Below the pieces are notes generated by a model. That model ran no database searches. It was not told the origin of the DNA and saw only the letters and a list, made by a program, of their open reading frames with translations. From Planctomycetota bacterium (GTDB lineage Bacteria > Planctomycetota > Planctomycetia > Planctomycetales > Planctomycetaceae), in assembly GCA_022600195.1 (NCBI GenBank), contig JAHZKX010000033.1:62001-126000 (forward strand): a DNA stretch of 64,000 nt. Direction: 5' to 3'. Position 1 is the first letter of the stretch, and each line of letters opens with the position of its first letter. Below are positions 45,859-54,593 of the stretch, in pieces. The position numbers and the translations under genes are program-made.

Positions 45859-47361
45859 ATGTCTTATCGAATTATTCTGACGATGGGCTTCAGTTTTATT
45901 GCCGCCTTGATTCTGCCCAATGCGGTTTGGGCGCAATCGCGGAGTTTGCCGACAGAGCCGGTTGAGATCGGCACAACGCCGCAATTCGTCTTCGATGGTT
46001 ATATCGTCGACAACCACTATGCTTTGAAGTACAAGCAGCAGGCGATGGAACGTGTGTTCCATGCGCCGAAAAAACACGCGAAGAATCCCCTGATTGCCGA
46101 GGAAGGGGGCTATGTTACGGTACGCCGCGATGCAGAGACCGGGCGATTTCTGATGTGGTATCAGACGCATACCCCCCGACTGAATGCAGAGGGAAAACAT
46201 ATCGGCTCAGAATATGCGATTGCGTATGCGGAGTCAGAAGACGGTTTGAGCTGGAACCGCCCCAAGCTGGGGCTCTTGAACTGGAAGGGGAACAAAGAGA
46301 ACAACATTGTCTGGAAAGGGATTACGGGCAAACGTGCCAGCGGGCAGTGTATTATTGATGTACCGGAAGCGGACCGTAAAGGGTATCGCTACCTGATGTC
46401 CTATCACACCGGGGGAGCCGGCAAGGGGATGAGTGGCATCCGGGTAGTTGGATCACAGGATGGGATTTACTGGGATAAATCCAGCGACTCGCTGCTGGTG
46501 GAACTGCATAGCGATACGCTGAACAGCATTGTCTATGATCCTGTAGAGAAACAGTATGTCATGTATTGTCGGGCCAAACATATTTCTCGCACGTTTAAAG
46601 GTGATATTCTTGACACGGGTGCTTCGCGTCGTGTGGCCCGCATGACGGGGCTTTCCCTCTGGTCGGAGTGGACCAGTGAACCACAAACGATTCTGGTTCC
46701 TGACGAACTGGACAGTACAAAACGGTTCCATTTTTTCTACGGCATGCCCGTTCGTTATCACGCCGGGATCTTCTGGGGTTCATTGTGGCCATTCAAAATG
46801 AATACCGACGTCGTGACCGAACTGGCATTCAGCAGGGACGGGGTTCAGTTTGAAAGACTCAGTTCGCGGCCCCAACTGTTGGCACTGGGTGAAGAAGGCA
46901 GCTGGGATGACGGGATGGTGTTTGGAAACAACTGGGTTGAAGTGGGTGATGAGTGGTGGTTTTATTACTCTGGATTTGACGGCCCACACGGTATTACTGA
47001 GCGTAAGCCGGGCCTTGGCGTGGCGACGATGAAAAAAGAGCGTTTGATTTCACTACGAGGGCCGCGTAATGGTGGCGTGGTGATCACGCGTAAGATCAAA
47101 TGGCCGGGAGGCAAGCTGGTTTTGAATGCGAATGCCAAAGGGGGCGAATTAAAAGTCCGCCTGTCGGATGCAAAACGCAAAGTGCTGGATGGGTTTGATT
47201 ACGATGACTGTGTCGCCGTTAACTCAGACAGCCTGAATCATGAGGTCGTCTGGAACGAAAACTCTATCGAAAGTCTCAAAGGCCAAACGATCCGGCTGGA
47301 AATTTATCTGAAGGATGCGGATCTGTTTACGTTTCGCGCGGGTGATGTTGCTTCAAACTAA
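45859..47361 (+). CDS. Secreted glycosidase-like five-bladed propeller protein
   Basis: Start chosen at ATG 45859, which gives a signal peptide (about 1-26, LPNAVWAQ); the frame opens at 45790. The 500-residue product shows propeller features of GH32/GH43-like proteins: FDGYIVDNHYALKYKQ, HAPKKHAKNPLIAEE, RFLMWYQTHTP, AYAESEDGLSWNRPKLGL and YYSGFDGPHG. Similar secreted proteins are frequent in Planctomycetes and are often labelled sialidase- or glycosidase-like without proof. It follows the dehydrogenase gene by 95 bases and may share its transcript. Confidence 0.7.
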   Translation: MSYRIILTMGFSFIAALILPNAVWAQSRSLPTEPVEIGTTPQFVFDGYIVDNHYALKYKQQAMERVFHAPKKHAKNPLIAEEGGYVTVRRDAETGRFLMWYQTHTPRLNAEGKHIGSEYAIAYAESEDGLSWNRPKLGLLNWKGNKENNIVWKGITGKRASGQCIIDVPEADRKGYRYLMSYHTGGAGKGMSGIRVVGSQDGIYWDKSSDSLLVELHSDTLNSIVYDPVEKQYVMYCRAKHISRTFKGDILDTGASRRVARMTGLSLWSEWTSEPQTILVPDELDSTKRFHFFYGMPVRYHAGIFWGSLWPFKMNTDVVTELAFSRDGVQFERLSSRPQLLALGEEGSWDDGMVFGNNWVEVGDEWWFYYSGFDGPHGITERKPGLGVATMKKERLISLRGPRNGGVVITRKIKWPGGKLVLNANAKGGELKVRLSDAKRKVLDGFDYDDCVAVNSDSLNHEVVWNENSIESLKGQTIRLEIYLKDADLFTFRAGDVASN

Positions 47362-47376
47362 AAAGGCTGTTTTTTT

Positions 47377-47409
47377 ACTTCCACAAAAATCACGAAAGAC
47401 ACAAAATAC
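47377..47409 (+). repeat. Dispersed CACGAAAGACAC repeat, copy 1 (degenerate)
   Basis: Degenerate copy of the repeat also found at 50803, 54026 and 58955. It reads CCACAAAAATCACGAAAGAC then ACAAAATAC. It lies between the glycosidase-like and SUMF1-like genes. Confidence 0.6.
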
Positions 47410-47505
47410 AAGTACTTGCTAGGTCGTGCTGAATACATTTCATTCTCAAAACTGGTCGTAGTTTTGCACCAGAAAAATAGTTGTCATTCCAAAGGAAGCT
47501 ATCTT

Positions 47506-48651
47506 ATGAGATTCACCAATATCGTTTGCCTGTTTGATTCTACTTTAGTGTTTTTGCTGACTGTCGTTCTGGGGGTTGGTGTGTTGGCGGAGGTGGGGTC
47601 TGCCAAAGAGCCGTCGCAGGGTGATGCCCGGAAGATTTCGTTGGGCGGTGGTGTGGATCTCGAAATCGTTTTTATTCCCCCCGGGGAATTCAAAATGGGT
47701 AGCACGTCCGCTGAAAAGGAATGGGCGGTGAGTGAAGAAGGGGGTGCGCGGTTCTCTTCAGGTGGTGGTTATCGTGAGGCTTACGAGGGTGAGCCGCGGC
47801 TGATGCGCGTGAAAAACAGTTTTTGGATGGGGCGCACCGAAGTGACGGTGAAACAGTTCCGGAAGTTTGTGAACGAAACAGGATATGTTACCGATGCGGA
47901 GAAACCGGGTGGATCAGCACACTGTTTCAATCCCGAATGGAAACCCAGACTTGGCATGGGTGGGCCGCCGCATCCCTGGGTTCCGATGCCTGATAAAAGC
48001 TGGCGCGATCCCAATCATGGTGTGAAAGAACAGGACAACTTCCCCGTCGTCGCTGTGAGCTATAACGATATGAAGGCGTTTTGTGCCTGGCTGACGAAAA
48101 AAGAACGCGCTGCAGGAACGCTTCCGGAAGGTTTGATTTATCGTCTGCCTACCGAAGCGGAGTGGGCGTATGCCTGTCGTGGCGGTCGAAGTGACAGCAG
48201 TTATTTCTGGTGGGGAAATAGTCTCAACGATGCCAAAGGCCGGCTGAATATTTCGGCTATCGATTTTCTGCCGAACGCCGATTATGTCTGGCCGGGAGCC
48301 AAACTGATCTGGAGTGATGGTTATCCGATGGTTTCGCCCGTTGATCATTATGGAGAACGCGGGCGGAACGGCTTTGGGCTGGCGGACATGTGCGGCGGCG
48401 TGTGGGAGTTTACGCTCGACCATTTTGATCCCAAGGGGGGGCACGAAGAGGTCTATTATGCCGATGCCAAACAACAGACTGTGTGGCGCCCGGTCTGTCG
48501 GGGCGGCAATTTTTATGACGTGCCCGGCAATGCACGCTGTGCCGTCCGGCTCGGTATTAGTAGCGTGACCTATTCCGATACCCGTGATGGCTTTCGGGTT
48601 TGTCTGGGCGTGGTGCGGGATTCGAAATCAGTGCCAGTTCCGAGTAACTGA
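47506..48651 (+). CDS. Secreted SUMF1/FGE-sulfatase-domain protein
   Basis: Start chosen at ATG 47506 with AAAGGAAG 8 bases upstream; the frame opens at 47416. The 381-residue product has a signal peptide (about 1-34). The formylglycine-enzyme fold follows: IPPGEFKMGSTS, SFWMGRTEVTVKQFRKFVNE, YRLPTEAEWAYACRGG, NGFGLADMCGGVWEFT and DTRDGFRVCLG. At the active-site position the motif reads RGGNFYDVPGNARC, so the first of the two catalytic cysteines of true formylglycine-generating enzymes is missing. It is therefore more likely a binding or structural member than a sulfatase activator. Confidence 0.85.
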   Translation: MRFTNIVCLFDSTLVFLLTVVLGVGVLAEVGSAKEPSQGDARKISLGGGVDLEIVFIPPGEFKMGSTSAEKEWAVSEEGGARFSSGGGYREAYEGEPRLMRVKNSFWMGRTEVTVKQFRKFVNETGYVTDAEKPGGSAHCFNPEWKPRLGMGGPPHPWVPMPDKSWRDPNHGVKEQDNFPVVAVSYNDMKAFCAWLTKKERAAGTLPEGLIYRLPTEAEWAYACRGGRSDSSYFWWGNSLNDAKGRLNISAIDFLPNADYVWPGAKLIWSDGYPMVSPVDHYGERGRNGFGLADMCGGVWEFTLDHFDPKGGHEEVYYADAKQQTVWRPVCRGGNFYDVPGNARCAVRLGISSVTYSDTRDGFRVCLGVVRDSKSVPVPSN

Positions 48652-48682
48652 TAAAGGGGACAGGGACAGAAAAGTCTGATCT

Positions 48683-49153
48683 TTAAACGCTGTCAGCAGG
48701 TTCATCGTTCGGGCTCTCGCTGTCAAACTCTCTGATGATTTTCCACAATTCATCGCACAAGGCAACAATGAGACCATCATCCAAGTCGTCTAGATGTCCA
48801 TCCATGGTAACGCCGCGGACGCGCAGCCAGAGCCCTTTATCGAATCTATTCTTTCGCAATTCGGCGATGCCTTTGCGATCATATTCAAAGGACGATCGGT
48901 CTCCACTATCATGTGCGACGAGCGTCAAACGTAATTTTTCGGCATCGATTTCGAACAGAGCCCTTGGCGGCGGCTCGGGTTTGGTTATGGCGCGCACAAT
49001 AGCTGCACCTAAGGCCCATAACGGAACCAAGATAATTGCAAATAGTTCAGTTGCAACTAACGTTGAGGGGATAGGAAAATAGGGCAAAGGCATTGGGACG
49101 GCGACCTTAACGCAATCATCCTCTCGTGTTACCGTAAATCCTCTTGCGTCCAT
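48683..49153 (-). CDS. Hypothetical membrane-anchored protein
   Basis: The 156-residue protein has one clear hydrophobic helix (about 34-55, LFAIILVPLWALGAAIVRAI) followed by a soluble acidic C-terminal part (ALFEIDAEKLRLTLV, GLWLRVRGVTMDGHLDDLDDG). No family recognised. The ribosome site is weak (no AGG before ATG 49153). It is isolated between oppositely oriented or unrelated secreted-enzyme genes. Confidence 0.55.
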   Translation of the reverse strand: MDARGFTVTREDDCVKVAVPMPLPYFPIPSTLVATELFAIILVPLWALGAAIVRAITKPEPPPRALFEIDAEKLRLTLVAHDSGDRSSFEYDRKGIAELRKNRFDKGLWLRVRGVTMDGHLDDLDDGLIVALCDELWKIIREFDSESPNDEPADSV

Positions 49154-49235
49154 TTTAATTACTCGTTGAATAACAGAAAATTGAGCAAGCTCCTTAGATT
49201 CATATCTTAGAGATTTAAAAGCATTAAATGCATAA

Positions 49236-50687
49236 TTATTTAGATTTTGGCGGAAACAATTCTTTGATGGATTCGATGGTCTGTTCTGTGAGGACCTGAC
49301 CTCCTTTGTGGCCGACGATGTTGCTTTCGATGACGGCGCTGTAGCTGCCTCCGAGGGTGGCTCGTTTGTTGGGTACGTAGCTGCCTGCGCCGCAGAGTTG
49401 AATCACGAATGTCTGGAGGGCGGGGCTGCGTGCTTTCATTTGTGTTCCGAAGTCATTGAACAGTTCGAAATCGTTGGTGCCGATGGCGATATCTCCGAGG
49501 CGGAGGGTGTGTAATTCCATGCGATACGGTTTTGCTTTTCCGGATTTCTGTAATTCATAACGGTCGAGTACGGACTGCTTCCAGTTTTTGATCCAGACTT
49601 TGCTGGGATCTTTGGCGTAACCGGTGACTTCTTTACTCACGCGGGCATAGTCTTCTTCTGTGACGATGCGTAACGGGAGTTCGATGGTTTTGACTTTGTG
49701 AATCAGAACGGGGTCTGTGTGTTTTTCTTTACAGGCGCCTGCGTAGGCTTCTTCCCAGCCGACCACGATGCGGCGTGCGATTTCTTCCAGCAGGGTCAGT
49801 CCGCGCAGGGTTCGCATGCGTTCTTCCGATTTTTTGCGGTACATGGGACGAGGGACCTGATCGCCGGCGGCGCCCGCCCAACCCAGGACATGCAGATCTT
49901 TACCATACTTCGCACGCAGGGCCTCACGCACAGGATGCCAGAAGTCGGCGTTCACTGCACTCCTGCCTTCCACGGCCTGCGCAGGACAGGCGACGTTGAT
50001 GGCTGTAGCAATCAATTCCTGTTTGGCGTTCCAGAAGAACAGGACTTCGAGCCCGTGATCTTCGTAGCCTTCGATGCCTCGAAACTCTTTGGTATTGGTG
50101 GGGCCATACATTCTGGCTAAGCCATTGGAATATAAGGCGCGGCGATTTTCTGCTACGACCGCATGGCCCATGCCCCAGCCCGCGCTGGCCGGCTGTTTTG
50201 TTTTCCAGGCTTTCACGATGGCGTCCGCGATGCGCTTTGATGCCAGTTCCACGAATTCTCGGGGCTGCATGATTCCCGTTGCAGGCAGAGTGTAGCGACC
50301 TTCTACCATCGTGGGAGCCGTGTGGGTATGCGTGGCGTTGAGAATGATTTTTTTCACGTCGATTTCTGTCTGTTGTTCTTTGAGTAGTGCGCGGACTGCT
50401 TCCAGCAAACCGCCGCGAATACAGACCACGTCACACGAAACGAAAACAGCATAGTCAACGGTTTTGTCTGCCTCTCGCGATTCTAAGACCAACACATTTG
50501 CGGTGACTTCACTTTCCACCTTGCGTGCAATACGCGTTCGCATTTGCCCGGTCAGAGATACGGGCATGTCGGGAGTGATGCTGACGCTGGCACCGCCGAC
50601 GTAAAGATCGGCGGCCTGACACGGTGGTGCTGCTAAGACTGCCAACAATAATGTGGCAACGGTGGTGAATATAATGCGTGAGTTCAT
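49236..50687 (-). CDS. Secreted neutral/alkaline ceramidase-like protein (second copy)
   Basis: The 483-residue protein has a signal peptide (1-25, PPCQAA). The family core follows: GGASVSITPD, VFVSCDVVCIRGG and NATHTHTAP (117-125) with the metal-binding histidines, then GWAGAAGDQVPRP. It belongs to the same family as the protein at 3788-5224 but differs widely in sequence, so it is not a recent duplicate. The amide it cleaves is unknown. Confidence 0.75.
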   Translation of the reverse strand: MNSRIIFTTVATLLLAVLAAPPCQAADLYVGGASVSITPDMPVSLTGQMRTRIARKVESEVTANVLVLESREADKTVDYAVFVSCDVVCIRGGLLEAVRALLKEQQTEIDVKKIILNATHTHTAPTMVEGRYTLPATGIMQPREFVELASKRIADAIVKAWKTKQPASAGWGMGHAVVAENRRALYSNGLARMYGPTNTKEFRGIEGYEDHGLEVLFFWNAKQELIATAINVACPAQAVEGRSAVNADFWHPVREALRAKYGKDLHVLGWAGAAGDQVPRPMYRKKSEERMRTLRGLTLLEEIARRIVVGWEEAYAGACKEKHTDPVLIHKVKTIELPLRIVTEEDYARVSKEVTGYAKDPSKVWIKNWKQSVLDRYELQKSGKAKPYRMELHTLRLGDIAIGTNDFELFNDFGTQMKARSPALQTFVIQLCGAGSYVPNKRATLGGSYSAVIESNIVGHKGGQVLTEQTIESIKELFPPKSK

Positions 50688-50802
50688 TCGCGATGATCTC
50701 CGGGTGGTCTGTGATTATGTTACGTGATCAGGAACATAAAAAATGAGCGTTGTTAAACGTCTTAGTTATGATCCCCTTCATTCATACACGCCGATGGAAC
50801 AA

Positions 50803-50844
50803 TTTTCTACCACGAAAGTCACGAAAGACACGAAAAAATCTGGG
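50803..50844 (+). repeat. Dispersed CACGAAAGACAC repeat, copy 2
   Basis: Reads TTTTCTACCACGAAAGTCAC then GAAAGACACGAAAAAATCTGGG. It lies in the 281-base gap between the divergent ceramidase-like and symporter genes, where nothing else is recognised. Same orientation as the other copies. Confidence 0.75.
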
Positions 50845-50968
50845 ACGTGACATGATTTCTCAAATCCCTGGGTAGGTTTTTATTTGATAACCCGCCATTA
50901 TCGTACTTATCTCTACTTGTGCATGATTCTCTGTTGAACAATCGTTCGAGATGGCCATACTGTGATGT

Positions 50969-52441
50969 ATGATGATCGCCAGCTTTCTGTTTTTTCTGCT
51001 TTGCTTTCTGGGCATTGGAATTTATTCTGCGACGCAGAAGCAATCCAACACAGAAGATTATTTGCTTGCCGGTCGTTCGGTGAGTCCCTGGTTGACTGCA
51101 CTGTCCGCTGTCTCATCGAACAACAGCGGTTTCATGTTCATCGGCATGATTGGTGCTACCTATCAGGCGGGTTTGTCTTCGATGTGGTTGATGGTGGGCT
51201 GGATCAGCGGCGATTATCTGGCCTGGCTGTTTCTTTTAAAACAGTTGCGGGAACGTAGCGAGCAACGGCAGGTTCTGAGTATTCCGACGTTTCTGGGTGC
51301 GCAGGTCGTTTCAAATCATCGGCCCACACCCGTTACAGAGGGGGATGTCAGTCGTGATCATTCCGCGTCGATTGATGAGCGGCCGCAAGTTGTTCTCCAG
51401 CGCGCTGTGGTTGTGCTGGCGGCCCTTGCCACGCTCCTTTTTCTGGGTACTTATGCTGCGGCCCAGTTGACGGCTGGCAGTAAAGCGCTGCATGTCCTGT
51501 TTGGCTGGAATGAATCTCTGGGTACCTTGATCGGTGCGGGGATTGTGCTGGCTTACTGTTTTGCCGGCGGGATTCGCGCCTCTATCTGGACCGATGCAGC
51601 ACAGTCCATCGTGATGCTGGTCTCCATGTTTTTATTGCTGGTTATTTCCATTCAAACCATCGGGGGGTTCGAGCTGTTATGGACAAAGCTGGAGGCCATT
51701 GATCCTGCACTCGTCGACTGGGAGCCGAAAAATCTTCGTTTTGGTTTTGGATTGTATCTGGTTGGCTGGATTGTGGCGGGCCTGGGGGTGTTAGGACAAC
51801 CACATATTATGATTCGGGCCATGGTGATCGATTCTGCGGATAATATTTCGCGTGCACGCCGGATTTATTTCAGCTGGTATGTTGCCTTTGCTGTTGCCAC
51901 GATATTAACGGGTCTTTGCTGCCGCGTGTTATTGCCTGAAGCGCAGGGGGCAGATCCGGAAATGGCGCTGCCTTATCTGTCACAGCAACTGTTGCCCGAT
52001 GTATTGGTTGGATTTATTCTGGCGGGTTTATTTGCGGCGACCGTCTCCACGGCTGATTCTCAAATTCTTTCCTGTTCCGCTGCCCTGACTCAGGATTTGT
52101 TTCCTCGCTGGCGTCACTCTTACAAACTCGCCAAGGTCGGAACCGTGATCATGACGCTGGTGATCATTGCGATTGTAATGGTTGGCCAGAATAGTGTGTT
52201 TGAGCTTGTGGTCCTCTCCTGGTCCGGGCTTGCCAGTTCACTCGGCCCCTTACTGGTTGTACGCGCTTTGGGGAAGAGGGTTTCCAGTCGCGTTGGTGTG
52301 GCGATGATTCTCAGCGGCATGATTGCCGTTCTGATTTGGAGATATGGCCTGGGGCTTTCCAGTGCTCTTTATGAAGTTCTGCCGGGAATGGCTGCCGGTT
52401 TTCTGGTTTATGGGTTGAGTCGCATCAAAACAGAGCAGTGA
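50969..52441 (+). CDS. Sodium:solute symporter (SSS family)
   Basis: The 490-residue protein has about 12-13 hydrophobic helices. Typical SSS features are EDYLLAGRSVSPWLTALSAV at helix 1-2, VLAYCFAGGIRASIWTDAAQ (the family signature) and LFAATVSTADSQILSCSAAL. PutP-like members import proline or other small organic solutes with sodium; the solute here cannot be stated. Two adjacent ATGs (50969, 50972) could start it, and neither has a good ribosome site. Its last 17 bases overlap the convergent DUF1501 gene. Confidence 0.9.
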   Translation: MMIASFLFFLLCFLGIGIYSATQKQSNTEDYLLAGRSVSPWLTALSAVSSNNSGFMFIGMIGATYQAGLSSMWLMVGWISGDYLAWLFLLKQLRERSEQRQVLSIPTFLGAQVVSNHRPTPVTEGDVSRDHSASIDERPQVVLQRAVVVLAALATLLFLGTYAAAQLTAGSKALHVLFGWNESLGTLIGAGIVLAYCFAGGIRASIWTDAAQSIVMLVSMFLLLVISIQTIGGFELLWTKLEAIDPALVDWEPKNLRFGFGLYLVGWIVAGLGVLGQPHIMIRAMVIDSADNISRARRIYFSWYVAFAVATILTGLCCRVLLPEAQGADPEMALPYLSQQLLPDVLVGFILAGLFAATVSTADSQILSCSAALTQDLFPRWRHSYKLAKVGTVIMTLVIIAIVMVGQNSVFELVVLSWSGLASSLGPLLVVRALGKRVSSRVGVAMILSGMIAVLIWRYGLGLSSALYEVLPGMAAGFLVYGLSRIKTEQ

Positions 52442-53855
52442 CCGGTTTGCCTTGTGAGCTGGCGATTTCTCGGCCGGTGGGCATGGGGATGGTGGCTTCG
52501 GGTCGGTAGCCGAACGCGTGCAGGATGGTTGCTCCCAGGTCTTCCGGTCGGACGGGATCGTTTTTCACAAAAGCGGCGTGTTTGTCACTTTCGCCGTAGA
52601 TTTGGCCGCCCTTGATGCCGCCTCCTGCGAGTACGGTGGAATAGCAGTTGGGCCAATGGTCACGGCCTGTGTTTTTGTTGATTTGTGGCGTGCGACCAAA
52701 CTCGCCGGTGACGACGACCATGGTGTCATCGAGCAAGCCGCGGGTTGATAGATCTTCCAGCAAGGCGGAATAGGCGAGGTCAAAGGCGGGGCAGCAATAA
52801 TCGCCGCGAATCATTTCCAGCCCGTTATTATAGCCGCCACAAACCGGTTTGTCGCTGCCATGATTATCCCACAGGTTAAACTGACAACCATCTTTGCCGT
52901 AGTAGGTCCAGAAGACATTCACCATTTGCACGTCGGCTTCAATCAGTCGTCTGGCGAGCAGAAAACTTTGGCCGTATTCATTGCGTCCATAACGGTCTCT
53001 CAGTTTGACCGGCTCGCGCTCCAGGTCGAAGACGCGCCCCAGCCCTTCTGAAGAGAGCATGGAGAAGGCCCGCTCGTAATATTTCTCCATGCTCTGGGTG
53101 ACATCCGATTGCCAGCCTTTGTGCGAATCTGTTTTCAATTGGTCAAGCAATTGTCTGCGGTTCTGGAAGCGTGCGGCATCGACGCCATCGGGCAGGCTGA
53201 AGCCTTTGACTGTGAATTGCTTTTCAGCCAATGAATCCCGCTTTTCGACATTCAGATAAAGGGGATCAAAAGCGCCCCCTAAAAAGCCTGCGGTTTGTCC
53301 TTTATAGAAATTGCTGCCGGTTGTGAAGGGGCGTGGTACGGTGACCCAGGGTGGGAGTTGCGAGGCGCTGCCTTGCAGGCTTTGCAGAATTGCGCCCATG
53401 CCGGGGTGATCTGATCGCTGTGGGGGAAACGCTTTGAGTTTTTGTGTTTCCGGTCCGGAGTCGGCGAGCAGCATATATTTAATGCCGGTGGCATGTGAGG
53501 CTGAATTGTGATTCATCGAGCGGATGATGGAAAACTTATCCGCCTGTTTGGCAACTTCGGGTAACAGCTCGCCAATTTGAAAGCCGGGGGCAGAGGTCTG
53601 GATGGGCTGGAACGGGCCACGAATGGAATCGGGGGCCTCTGGTTTGAGGTCCCACATGTCGAGCTGACTTGGTCCACCACACAGGAAGATAAAAATGCAG
53701 CGTTTGGCGGTGGGCTTGTGGCTGGCCTTCGCGGCCTGGAGGAGTGACGGCTCTGGTAGCGATAATCCCATCGCTCCCAGACTACTCAGCCGCAACAGCT
53801 CTCGTCGACTGAGCCGGGTGCGACGACGGGCGCTTGAAGTCAGCAGTGACAGCAT
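52425..53855 (-). CDS. DUF1501 secreted protein (sulfatase/phosphatase-like fold)
   Basis: The 476-residue protein has a twin-arginine-like leader (RLSRRELLRLSSLGAMGLSL). The family landmarks are CIFIFLCGGPSQLDMWDLKP, SMNHNSASHATGIKYM and VVVTGEFGRTPQINKNTGRD, then LAGGGIKGGQIYGESD. DUF1501 proteins are alkaline-phosphatase-like in fold and very numerous in Planctomycetes. Most are paired with a DUF1549/DUF1553 cytochrome-like gene, but none is adjacent here. Function unknown. Confidence 0.85.
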   Translation of the reverse strand: MLSLLTSSARRRTRLSRRELLRLSSLGAMGLSLPEPSLLQAAKASHKPTAKRCIFIFLCGGPSQLDMWDLKPEAPDSIRGPFQPIQTSAPGFQIGELLPEVAKQADKFSIIRSMNHNSASHATGIKYMLLADSGPETQKLKAFPPQRSDHPGMGAILQSLQGSASQLPPWVTVPRPFTTGSNFYKGQTAGFLGGAFDPLYLNVEKRDSLAEKQFTVKGFSLPDGVDAARFQNRRQLLDQLKTDSHKGWQSDVTQSMEKYYERAFSMLSSEGLGRVFDLEREPVKLRDRYGRNEYGQSFLLARRLIEADVQMVNVFWTYYGKDGCQFNLWDNHGSDKPVCGGYNNGLEMIRGDYCCPAFDLAYSALLEDLSTRGLLDDTMVVVTGEFGRTPQINKNTGRDHWPNCYSTVLAGGGIKGGQIYGESDKHAAFVKNDPVRPEDLGATILHAFGYRPEATIPMPTGREIASSQGKPVTALF

Positions 53856-54025
53856 TGCCTGAGTGCCTCTCCAGAAAAACAGGAAAACCTGTTATACAAC
53901 GTTACAGTTTCTGCTATCAGTCTAAACAATTCAGGGAAGAAGATTCAAGCCTTTATCGTGAAAACCAGAGGGACAGACTCGACCAGGGTCTTGATGTTGT
54001 GCGGGAGTGGTTCGTTGATGAGTTT

Positions 54026-54066
54026 TTTTCTACCACGAAAAGCACGAAAGACACGGAAAGTTCTGG
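54026..54066 (+). repeat. Dispersed CACGAAAGACAC repeat, copy 3
   Basis: Reads TTTTCTACCACGAAAAGCAC then GAAAGACACGGAAAGTTCTGG. It is almost identical to copy 4 at 58955, in the same orientation. Together they bracket the SIR2 gene and the cysteine-peptidase-like gene. Confidence 0.75.
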
Positions 54067-54127
54067 TAGGTGATAGAATGAGTGCGCTAAGATGGTCCAC
54101 CGATCCCGGAACTGCGGGAAATGATTT

Positions 54128-54358
54128 TTGGGGGAAGAGCAGATCGGTTCGGTGCAAGCCAACGGGGGCGAGACTGCGTACGCCGACGAATCCCCGTTTC
54201 AATTAGACGATGTTTTTACTGCTTTCAAAAAGGGTACGGCCCGAGGGTTTGAAATTCGTTATCACCACAACGGATTTGATTGGACTGACTTGGTCTTCGG
54301 GGCGGCAAAAGCTAATCAAGTCGTCCGGTGCCAGCATCCGAATCAGGAAAAGTAGAGA
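54128..54358 (+). pseudogene. Possible gene remnant
   Basis: A frame of about 75 codons opening at TTG 54128 gives a protein-like sequence (SPFQLDDVFTAFKKGTARG, YHHNGFDWTDLVFG) without ribosome site or recognisable start. It may be the tail of a gene whose front has been lost, or chance. No family recognised. Confidence 0.25.
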
Positions 54359-54593
54359 GATAGAAATCCAGGATCCTGCTATCAGTGAGAGGCGTTGACC
54401 CGACAGCTACTGTCTACCTGTTGCCGTTTGCCCCACTTTCTTAAATCTATTTTTTCCTGTGTGAATGCTCGATCTTAAATAGAATTTTTAATTTGCTTCA
54501 ATGTGTTTCTTAGCAGTGGTTGACAAACTTATGCTAATCTGGTCATTGTATAATATAGTATATGTGTAAGTATTAGTACATGAACCATGTGAT

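Larger units (their letters stand above)
53856..54593. other. Gene-poor accessory stretch before the SIR2 gene
   Basis: About 740 bases with a dispersed repeat (54026), a possible gene remnant (54128-54358) and an AT-rich 5' flank of the SIR2 gene. TTGACA (54520) and TATAAT (54549) are present but 23 bases apart, too far for a normal promoter. ACATG and CATGT (54578-54590) form a small dyad just before the ATG. Confidence 0.5.

Noticed and set aside
54520..54554. TTGACA...TATAAT as the SIR2 gene promoter
   Set aside because: Both boxes match the consensus, but the 23-base spacing is too long for a standard promoter. I keep it only as a remark.
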